Shown here: positions 7,504 to 14,570 of the stretch, piece after piece
How positions within the stretch are numbered: position 1 is the first letter of the stretch
Layout of the letters: the number at the start of each line of letters is the position of its first letter
Origin: Bradyrhizobium elkanii WSM2783
Lineage (GTDB): Bacteria; Pseudomonadota; Alphaproteobacteria; Rhizobiales; Xanthobacteraceae
Assembly: GCF_000472865.1 (NCBI RefSeq)
Contig: NZ_AXAP01000079.1
Location: forward strand, 185 to 37,868
Length of the DNA: 37,684 nucleotides
Reading direction: 5' to 3'
Program-made: the position numbers and the translations under genes
Notes under the pieces: generated by a model
The model's input: the letters and a program-made list of their open reading frames with translations, nothing else
Told to the model about the DNA's origin: nothing
Databases searched by the model: none

Positions 7504-9633
7504 TCATTCCGGGGCCAACTTCAGGATTGTTTCCAACAACGCCCGGTCGTTCAACACCGCCAACGTCTCGCGGGCCGTGAGAGAGGCGACGGCCTGCTCG
7601 AAGGTGTCGCTCGCCTCAACGCGGGCGCGGGCTGTTGCGAGCTGCGGGTCGATTTCCTGCGGTCGCCGGCGCGCCGGTGGTGGGAGCGAGCGGAGATGCT
7701 GCGTCAGGAATTGCGGGTCGCGTTGCAATTCGACCAGCGCGCGGCCACGCTCAACCGAAGGCGATGCCGCCAGTTCGTTCGCACGGACCAGCACGGCCGG
7801 CGGCGCGACTTCCTCCGGTGTCGCAAACAGCGCCTTCATCCGCGGCTTCGCCGTATAGGCGCCGATCGGAATGGCAAACAACAGCCCGACGATGACCGGC
7901 GACATCCACAACAGCAGCGGCAGAGAGACGGCGTAGGCGCTCGCGGCCATCAGTACGCCGAAGGCCGTGGGCACTCCATACTTGCGATAGAGCTCGCGCC
8001 GCTCGACCGAGCCGTCGTCGCGGCGCTGCGTCTGCCATCCGGCATCACGGCCAATCAGGATCTCGATCACCGCGATCGACTGGAACACCATCATCGCGGG
8101 TGCGATCATGGCGGAGATCAGCACTTCGACGATGACACCGAGGAAAGCGCGAATGGCGCCGCCGAACCGCCGCCGCGTGTCCCGCTGCGTCAACAGCAAC
8201 AGGAAGCCGAGCAGTTTCGGCACGATCAGAAGCGCCATGGTGGCGCCGAACACCCAGGCCGCGAGCACGGGGTCCTGCGCAGGCCAGTTGGGAAACAGCG
8301 CAAACCCCTTCGGAAAATATTCGGGGCGGACAAAGCGGGCCTGCAACGAGATCAGTATGCCGAGCAGCAGGAACGTAAACCACAGCGGCGCAGTGATATA
8401 GGAGCCGATCCCGGTCATGAAATGCAGGCGCGAAATCCAGTGCAGTCCGCGCGTCGGCAACACGGCGAGATGCTGCAGGTTTCCCTGGCACCATCGCCGG
8501 TCGCGCGCCGCGAAATCCAATAGCGAAGGCGGCACTTCCTCGAAACTGCCGCCGAGCGTCGGCGCCATATAGATGCCCCAGCCGGAGCGGCGCATCAGCG
8601 CGGCCTCGACGAAGTCGTGGCTCAGAATATGACCGCCGAACGGCTTTCGTCCGTGCAACTCCGGCAGCCCGGCCGCCTCGGCGAATGCCCGCACCCTGAT
8701 GATGGCATTGTGCCCCCAATAATTGCCTTCGGAGCCGTGCCACCAGGCTACGCCCGCGGCGATCATCGGCCCATAAAGCCGCCCGGCGAACTGCTGCAGG
8801 CGGCTGAACAGGCTTCGCGCATTGACGATGATCGGCAACGTCTGCAGCAATGCCGCCGCGGGGTTCGCTTCCATCGCATGAACCATCCGCACCATCGTCT
8901 CGCCGGTCATCAGGCTGTCGGCATCGAGGACGATCATGAACTGATAGCCGCTGCCGAAGCGGGAAACCCACTCGGCGATGTTGCCGGACTTGCGCGCGAC
9001 ATTGTTGGCGCGGTGACGGTAATAGAGCCGATCGGAACCGCAGGCTTGCCGCAGTTTCAGGAAAGCGCGCTCCTCGGCGATCCAGATGTCGGGATCGGTG
9101 CTGTCGCTCAGCACGAACCAGTCGAAGTGCTCACCATGCCCGGTCGCCTCGACGGACTCGTAGATCGCACGCAGGCGGGCCATCAACTGGATTTCGTTTT
9201 CATTATAGGTCGGCAACAGAACCGCTGTCCGGCTCGCGATATCAGGCAAGGAACCGCTGGCGGCGATTTGCAGCGCATTCCCTCCTCTGCCGAGCAGGAC
9301 GAAAAAGCCCGCAAGAGCGGAAGCAAACGAGAAGCCGATCCAGGCGAGCAACGCCACGAACAGCGCGAGCACCATCCATTCCAGGACGGTCACGCCCCCG
9401 ACTTCGAGCACCTTGTACATCTCGTACGCGCCGGCGCCGGTGAGCGCGATAGTGGCTGCAAAGACAAATGTCCGCCGCAGCCACATGCTTGACGCCACCG
9501 GTACAGGCTGCCGCGTCGCCTGCGGCGCGCGCGCGAAGTCCGATGTGATCATCTCGAGCGGATCTTCGCGTGGCAGGAACCCGCCCGCCAGCGCGTCCCG
9601 CGTCAGCGGCGCAGACGTCGCTACGGAGCCCAT
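7504..9633 (-). CDS. opgH: glucans biosynthesis glucosyltransferase H
   Basis: OpgH (MdoH) is the inner-membrane glycosyltransferase that builds the beta-linked glucose backbone of osmoregulated periplasmic glucans from UDP-glucose. The 709 residues start with two membrane segments (about 53-75 and 84-115), then a GT2 catalytic domain with TYNE (142-145), DSTD (177-180), the LDADS metal site (236-240), a late HD (339-340) and the processive motif RDRRWCQGN (377-385). Several more membrane segments follow. The start is ATG 9633, overlapping the end of opgG by 13 bases; a GTG at 9645 is an alternative. The overlap implies translational coupling. No opgC-type substituent gene is adjacent. Confidence 0.93.
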   Translation of the reverse strand: MGSVATSAPLTRDALAGGFLPREDPLEMITSDFARAPQATRQPVPVASSMWLRRTFVFAATIALTGAGAYEMYKVLEVGGVTVLEWMVLALFVALLAWIGFSFASALAGFFVLLGRGGNALQIAASGSLPDIASRTAVLLPTYNENEIQLMARLRAIYESVEATGHGEHFDWFVLSDSTDPDIWIAEERAFLKLRQACGSDRLYYRHRANNVARKSGNIAEWVSRFGSGYQFMIVLDADSLMTGETMVRMVHAMEANPAAALLQTLPIIVNARSLFSRLQQFAGRLYGPMIAAGVAWWHGSEGNYWGHNAIIRVRAFAEAAGLPELHGRKPFGGHILSHDFVEAALMRRSGWGIYMAPTLGGSFEEVPPSLLDFAARDRRWCQGNLQHLAVLPTRGLHWISRLHFMTGIGSYITAPLWFTFLLLGILISLQARFVRPEYFPKGFALFPNWPAQDPVLAAWVFGATMALLIVPKLLGFLLLLTQRDTRRRFGGAIRAFLGVIVEVLISAMIAPAMMVFQSIAVIEILIGRDAGWQTQRRDDGSVERRELYRKYGVPTAFGVLMAASAYAVSLPLLLWMSPVIVGLLFAIPIGAYTAKPRMKALFATPEEVAPPAVLVRANELAASPSVERGRALVELQRDPQFLTQHLRSLPPPARRRPQEIDPQLATARARVEASDTFEQAVASLTARETLAVLNDRALLETILKLAPE

Positions 9634-11123
9634 CGATAAACCCACACTTCGGAAAGAGGTTTATCGTCTTGCACCAGCAAGGCCCGAAGCTCGACGGGCG
9701 TATCCTTCTTCACCGCGCATTGGAAGCTGAGCCGCCATCCACCCGTGTCGGGGTTCGGTTGGGTGACGATGTTGGTGATCTCGGACTTCTCGGCGCTCAC
9801 GACGCCCTTGATGCTGCTGGGATCGATTGCCTTCAGGTTGTCGCCGACCAGATCCAGCACGAACAATTTGCTGTCGTCGCCGCGCGCGCCGATACCGGTG
9901 CGTACGAAGCGGGCGAGCGAATGAGGCTTCGGCATATCCGGGCCCCAGTGCAGGCGATAGGTGAAATTGTTTTCGCTCTTGGCCTTCAGCGGCGCCTTGG
10001 GCCGCCAGAACGCTGCGATGTTATCGTGGATTTCCTCCTTGGTCGGAATCTCGATCAGCACGACGCCGCCCTCGCCCCAATCGCCGATCGGTTCGACCCA
10101 GAGGCTCGGGCGAGCCTCGAAACGCGACTCGATATCCTCATAGGCGGCGAATCTCTTCTCGCGCTGCATCAGCCCGAAACCGCGCGGATTGAGGTCCTGG
10201 AAGGTGCTGACCTGAAGATCCCGCGGATTGCTCAGCGGACGCCACAGGCTTTCACCCTTGCCGTTGAAAATCGCGAGCCCGTCGGAATCGTGCACCGAGG
10301 GACGAAAATCGTCGACATCGTTGCGGTCATTGGGGCCGAAGAAGAACATGCTGGTCATCGGCGCCAGCCCTGCATGCTCGAGATCGGCCCGCGGATAAAG
10401 CGACATCTCGACGTCGAACACCGTGGTCTCGCCGGGCCGCAAGGTGAAGCGGTAGCTCGCGGCGCAGCTCTTGCTGTCGAGCAGCGCGTGGATGACGAGT
10501 GAGGTCGCGTTGGCTGCGGGGCGCTCCAGCCAGAACGCCTTGAAATAAGGAAACTCCTCTCCCTTCGCCTCTCCAGTGTCGATCGACAATCCCCGCGCCG
10601 ACAATCCGTAGGTTTCACCCTTGGCGACGGCACGGAAATAGCTGGCGCCGAGGAAGACGCAGACCTCATCGAAATAGTCGGGCCTGTTGATCGGCGCGTG
10701 GATGCGAAAGCCGGCAAAGCCGAGATTATCAGCGGCGAACGTCGGCACATTGTCGCCGAACGAGAAGTCGTCCTTGCGATAGCGGATTTCGCTCGCCTGG
10801 CCGTCGACGACTTCGAAGATGCTGACCTTGTTCTTGTAGAAGAAGCCGCGGTGAAAGAACTGCGCCTGGAACGGCAGCTTTTCGGCACGCCACAGCGCGC
10901 GTTCCGGCATGAAGCGGATCGAGCGATACTGATCGTAGTTCAGATCCTTCAGCTCGGACGGCAGCTTTTCATCGGGCGCCTCGAACGATTTGCTCGCGAG
11001 GCTGCGCGCAAGTTCCCGGACGGTGGACGGATCAAACGGGACGGCGGCGACGGTTTCGGTTCCCGGAAACAACATGAGTGTCGGCAGCACTGCCGAGCCT
11101 TGCAGTAGCTGGCGACGATTCAC
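9621..11123 (-). CDS. opgG: periplasmic glucan biosynthesis protein, OpgG/OpgD family
   Basis: This 500-residue protein belongs to the MdoG family, periplasmic beta-sandwich proteins that act on glucan chains produced by OpgH. The N-terminus has NRRQLLQGS followed by a short hydrophobic stretch and an Ala-rich end (VAAVPFD). A twin-arginine pair of this kind marks Tat export and recalls OpgD, which is Tat-exported, rather than the Sec-exported OpgG. I chose GTG 11123, with GGGA about seven bases upstream, so the RR pair falls at residues 3-4; an ATG at 11180 would place a poor leader in front. It is the first gene of an operon with opgH. Naming it opgG rather than opgD is uncertain, since one protein may serve both roles here. 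Confidence 0.88.
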   Translation of the reverse strand: MNRRQLLQGSAVLPTLMLFPGTETVAAVPFDPSTVRELARSLASKSFEAPDEKLPSELKDLNYDQYRSIRFMPERALWRAEKLPFQAQFFHRGFFYKNKVSIFEVVDGQASEIRYRKDDFSFGDNVPTFAADNLGFAGFRIHAPINRPDYFDEVCVFLGASYFRAVAKGETYGLSARGLSIDTGEAKGEEFPYFKAFWLERPAANATSLVIHALLDSKSCAASYRFTLRPGETTVFDVEMSLYPRADLEHAGLAPMTSMFFFGPNDRNDVDDFRPSVHDSDGLAIFNGKGESLWRPLSNPRDLQVSTFQDLNPRGFGLMQREKRFAAYEDIESRFEARPSLWVEPIGDWGEGGVVLIEIPTKEEIHDNIAAFWRPKAPLKAKSENNFTYRLHWGPDMPKPHSLARFVRTGIGARGDDSKLFVLDLVGDNLKAIDPSSIKGVVSAEKSEITNIVTQPNPDTGGWRLSFQCAVKKDTPVELRALLVQDDKPLSEVWVYRWAP

Positions 11124-11350
11124 GGGAACTCCCAGATGTTTGAACCAAGCGTAGCATTGCAACAGTCGAGCCGTCGGCAAAGTTCCCTTCGATGCTGCAA
11201 GGCGAGAAGAGATTTCCGTTCAGACAATCATCGCTTGAGCTTTGGGGAAAATCAGCATTCTGCCGCTATTCGGCCGCCAGAACGGCCTGAATCGAGCGGC
11301 GATTGAAATGTGAATTGGAGGAGACAGTCAGGCGCCCGACGGCCGCGCCG

Positions 11351-11385
11351 TGACGCGCGCGTCAACGTAGTGACACGTGGGTCAC
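11351..11385. promoter_or_regulatory. two palindromes at the end of fdsR, upstream of opgG
   Basis: TGACGCGCGCGTCA (11351-11364) is a perfect 14-bp palindrome. Six bases on, GTGACACGTGGGTCAC (11370-11385) has five-base arms GTGAC/GTCAC and overlaps the fdsR stop codon. They lie about 230 bp upstream of opgG and just after fdsR in the leftward direction. They could be protein-binding sites or part of a terminator; no T run is present. Confidence 0.35.
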
Positions 11386-12296
11386 GCGCTATGATTGGGG
11401 GATACCGACTCCAGCGTGGGCGCGACTTCGCGGGCGACCTGGACCAGCGCGGCAATCAAGGGCGTCATCGGGTCGCGCTGCGGGATCACCAGGCCGATGC
11501 TGTAGTTCACGACAGGGTCGACGATCGGAATGCTGCGCACGGCATCGGCGAGGCCGAGTGTCTCCGCAAGCTTTGCCGGCATCACGCTTGCCCAGCGGCC
11601 GGTCTTCACATGGGTGTAGAGCACGAGCAGCGAGTTCGACGTCAGCGTCGGCGTCGCTTCCGCGCCGACCGAACGAAGTGCGCGATCGATGATGCGGCGG
11701 TTCTGCATGTCGGGAGTCAGCAAGCAGAGCGGCACCTGCCCGACCTCTTTCCATGTGACGGTGTCACGATCGCCGAACATGGCATCGGGCGATGTCAGCA
11801 AGCGGTAGCTCTCGCCATAGAGACGGATGGTGCGAACCTTGCCGATCGGCTCGTTCTCGATATAGGTCAGCCCGGCATCGACCTCGAGGTTCTCCAGGAG
11901 GCCCAGCACGTCGGACGAGGTGCAGGATTGGATGCGAAAGCGCACGTCCGGATGACGGGCGCGAAACGGCGTGGTCAGTGAAGCCACCATGCCGAGCGCG
12001 GTCGGGATCGCCGCGATCCGGATCTCGCCGGAAAGCTTGTGCTTCAGCCCATTGATCTCCTCCCGCATCGCGCGGGCATCGCCGACGATACGGCGCGCCC
12101 AATCGAGCGCGCGCTCACCCTCGGGCGTGAAGCCCTGAAAGCGGGAGCCGCGTTGCACCAGCATCACGCCAAGGAGATCCTCGAGCTGCTTGAGGCTCGT
12201 CGACATCGTCGGCTGCGTGACGCCGCACGCCTCCGCCGCGCGGCCGAAATGCCGCTCCTTTGCGAGCGCCAACAGGAGTTCAAGCTTGTCGATCAA
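11382..12296 (-). CDS. fdsR: LysR-type regulator of the formate dehydrogenase operon
   Basis: This 304-residue LysR protein has its winged helix-turn-helix at about 1-60 (HFGRAAEACGVTQPTMSTSLKQLE) and a periplasmic-binding-protein-like effector domain at about 90-290. The start is TTG 12296 with TGAGG six bases upstream. It is divergent from fdsG, the usual arrangement for the regulator of NAD-dependent formate dehydrogenases, and the protein resembles FdsR in length and opening. I infer that it senses formate or a metabolic signal and binds the GATCG-rich region at 12408-12485. Assignment to this operon is by position and family. Confidence 0.85.
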   Translation of the reverse strand: MIDKLELLLALAKERHFGRAAEACGVTQPTMSTSLKQLEDLLGVMLVQRGSRFQGFTPEGERALDWARRIVGDARAMREEINGLKHKLSGEIRIAAIPTALGMVASLTTPFRARHPDVRFRIQSCTSSDVLGLLENLEVDAGLTYIENEPIGKVRTIRLYGESYRLLTSPDAMFGDRDTVTWKEVGQVPLCLLTPDMQNRRIIDRALRSVGAEATPTLTSNSLLVLYTHVKTGRWASVMPAKLAETLGLADAVRSIPIVDPVVNYSIGLVIPQRDPMTPLIAALVQVAREVAPTLESVSPNHSA

Positions 12297-12407
12297 GAAG
12301 GCCTCATCAGCTCTGGCATGCCACTTCGAATATAACGATCACAACCGCGACGAACACGAGAAAAAGCCGTAACGGACAAGGTGCCCCGCTACCAATTCTA
12401 TTTATAT

Positions 12408-12485
12408 ATCGATCGATTTCATATCCCAATCGATCGCTGTTCACGATCGCAGCATGAGACAGCTTTATTGATATCTAGATCGATT
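12408..12485. promoter_or_regulatory. divergent fdsR-fdsG control region with repeated GATCG motifs
   Basis: The AT-rich gap contains ATCGATCGAT (12408-12417), CGATCG at 12431-12436 and again at 12444-12449, and AGATCGATT at 12478-12485. Such a run of related palindromic half-sites between a LysR gene and its divergent operon suggests a multi-site operator. No -35/-10 pair stands out. GATC is short, so part of this could be chance. Confidence 0.45.
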
Positions 12486-12530
12486 CCAACTCTCATAGCA
12501 GCGAGTGAAAACGCGATTTGAGAGATGTGG

Positions 12531-13007
12531 ATGACGTCGGCCTACGAACCCTGGAACGAAGCGCGCGGCGCCGAGATCATCGCCGAGCATGCCAAGCTCG
12601 AAGGCGCGACGCTGGTCATCCTGCACGCGCTGCAGGAGGCCTTCGGCTACGTGCCCGAGCCCGCGATCCCGATGGTCGCTTCCGCGCTTAATCTCTCGCG
12701 TGCCGAAGTCCACGGCGTGTTCACCTTCTACCATGATTTCCGCAAGGCGCCCGCAGGCCGTCATGTGCTGAAGCTCTGCCGCGCGGAGGCCTGTCAGGCC
12801 GCCGGCGGCGATGCGCTGGCCGCGCGCGCCGAAGCCAAGCTCGGCGTTGCGCTCGGCAATACCACGGCCGATGAGCGCGTAACGCTGGAGCCGATCTACT
12901 GCCTCGGCCTCTGCGCCACCGCGCCATCAGCGATGCTGGACGGCCGCATGGTCGGTCGGCTCGACGAAGCGCGCCTCGATGCGCTGGTGAAGGAGGCGCA
13001 GCGATGA
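12531..13007 (+). CDS. fdsG: NAD-dependent formate dehydrogenase gamma subunit
   Basis: FdsG is the small electron-transfer subunit, related to NuoE, of the soluble molybdenum formate dehydrogenase that oxidises formate to CO2 and reduces NAD+. Its [2Fe-2S] cluster ligands are visible as C83-x4-C88 and C124-x3-C128. The 158-residue length fits the family. I chose ATG 12531 because GAGAG lies about seven bases before it; an ATG at 12525 is too close to that site. It is the first gene of fdsGBACD, and its stop overlaps the fdsB start as ATGA, after a strong AAGGAGG. Confidence 0.95.
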   Translation: MTSAYEPWNEARGAEIIAEHAKLEGATLVILHALQEAFGYVPEPAIPMVASALNLSRAEVHGVFTFYHDFRKAPAGRHVLKLCRAEACQAAGGDALAARAEAKLGVALGNTTADERVTLEPIYCLGLCATAPSAMLDGRMVGRLDEARLDALVKEAQR

Positions 13008-14560
13008 CGATGCGACTCTTTGTCCCCCGCGATGCTGGCGCAGTCGCCGTTGGCGCCGATGAGGTCGTGACGGCGCTGGAGCTCGCCGCCGAGCAGCGCG
13101 GCCTTGTGATCGAGATTGTCAGGACCGGCTCGCGCGGGCTGTATTGGCTGGAGCCGATGGTCGAAGTCGCAACAGCGGCGGGCCGGGTCGCGTTCGGACC
13201 GGTGAGCGCTGCGGACGCGACCTCCCTGCTCGATGCGATGGCCGCCGACGGGCCGCATCCGCTGCGCCTCGGCATCGCCGACGATATCCCCTGGCTGAAG
13301 CGCCAGACCCGCCTGACCTTCGCGCGCTGCGGCGTGATCGATCCGCGCTCGGTCGAGGACTATCGCGCCCATGGCGGCTACAGGGGCCTGGAGCGGGCGC
13401 TGACGCTCTCCCCCGACGAGATCCTGGCCGACGTCACCACCTCCGGCCTGCGCGGCCGCGGCGGTGCCGGCTTCCCGACCGGCATCAAGTGGAAGACGGT
13501 CGCGCAGGCCAGCGCCGACCGAAAGTACATCGTCTGCAATGCCGACGAAGGCGACAGCGGCACCTTCGCCGACCGCATGATCATGGAAGGCGATCCCTTC
13601 GTGCTGATCGAGGGCATGACGATCGCCGGCCTCACGGTCGGCGCCACCAAAGGCTACATTTACACCCGCTCCGAATATCCACATGCGGTCGAGGCGATGA
13701 ATGCCGCGATCGCAGCGGCCAAGCGCGCCGGCTATCTCGGCGCCCTTATCGGCGGTTCCGCGCACAGCTTTGATCTCGAGGTGCGCGTCGGCGCCGGCGC
13801 CTATGTCTGCGGCGAGGAAACCTCGCTGCTCGAAAGCCTCGAAGGCCGCCGTGGCATCGTGCGCGCCAAGCCGCCGCTGCCCGCACACAAGGGCCTGTTC
13901 GGGCGGCCGACGGTGATCAACAACGTGCTGTCGTTCGCCGCGATCCCGTTCATCCTCGATAACGGCGCCAAGGCTTACGCAGATTTTGGCATGGGCCGCT
14001 CGCGCGGCACGATGCCGATCCAGCTTGCCGGCAATGTGAAGCATGGCGGCCTGTTCGAGACCGCATTCGGCATCACGCTCGGCGAACTTGTCGACGAGAT
14101 CGGCGGCGGCTCCTTCACCGGCCGTCCGGTGCGCGCGGTGCAAGTGGGTGGCCCGCTCGGCGCCTACTTCCCGCGCGCTCTCTTTGATACGCCGTTCGAC
14201 TATGAGGCTTTCGCTGCACGCGACGGATTGATCGGCCATGGCGGCATCGTCGTGTTCGACGACAGTGTCGATATGCGCAAGCAAGCGCGCTTTGCGATGG
14301 AATTCTGCGCGATCGAATCCTGTGGCAAGTGCACGCCCTGCCGGATCGGCTCGACCCGCGGCGTGGAGACCATCGAGAAGATCATCCGCGGCGAGCGCGT
14401 GGCCGAAAACCTCGCTCTCGTCGAGGACCTCTGCAACACCATGAAGTTCGGCTCGCTCTGCGCGCTCGGCGGCTTCACGCCCTACCCCGTGCTGAGTGCC
14501 CTCAGGCATTTCCGGGATGATTTCGGCCCGGCACCGGCCCGCTTAGAGGCCGCGGAATAG
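13004..14560 (+). CDS. fdsB: NAD-dependent formate dehydrogenase beta subunit
   Basis: FdsB (518 residues) is the NuoF-like, FMN-containing subunit that passes electrons to NAD+. The N-terminal about 110 residues form a thioredoxin-like [2Fe-2S] NuoE-type region. The NADH site GRGGAGFPTGIKW and the FMN site NADEGDSGTF follow, and the [4Fe-4S] ligands are C440, C443 and C446 (SCGKCTPC) with C486. AAGGAGG at 12990-12996 gives near-ideal ribosome binding, and the ATG overlaps the fdsG stop, so translation is coupled. Confidence 0.96.
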   Translation: MTMRLFVPRDAGAVAVGADEVVTALELAAEQRGLVIEIVRTGSRGLYWLEPMVEVATAAGRVAFGPVSAADATSLLDAMAADGPHPLRLGIADDIPWLKRQTRLTFARCGVIDPRSVEDYRAHGGYRGLERALTLSPDEILADVTTSGLRGRGGAGFPTGIKWKTVAQASADRKYIVCNADEGDSGTFADRMIMEGDPFVLIEGMTIAGLTVGATKGYIYTRSEYPHAVEAMNAAIAAAKRAGYLGALIGGSAHSFDLEVRVGAGAYVCGEETSLLESLEGRRGIVRAKPPLPAHKGLFGRPTVINNVLSFAAIPFILDNGAKAYADFGMGRSRGTMPIQLAGNVKHGGLFETAFGITLGELVDEIGGGSFTGRPVRAVQVGGPLGAYFPRALFDTPFDYEAFAARDGLIGHGGIVVFDDSVDMRKQARFAMEFCAIESCGKCTPCRIGSTRGVETIEKIIRGERVAENLALVEDLCNTMKFGSLCALGGFTPYPVLSALRHFRDDFGPAPARLEAAE

Positions 14561-14570
14561 GAAAATCGCC

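Noticed and set aside
12896..14509. 537-residue minus-strand frame
   Set aside because: It is antisense to fdsB and has no domain signature.
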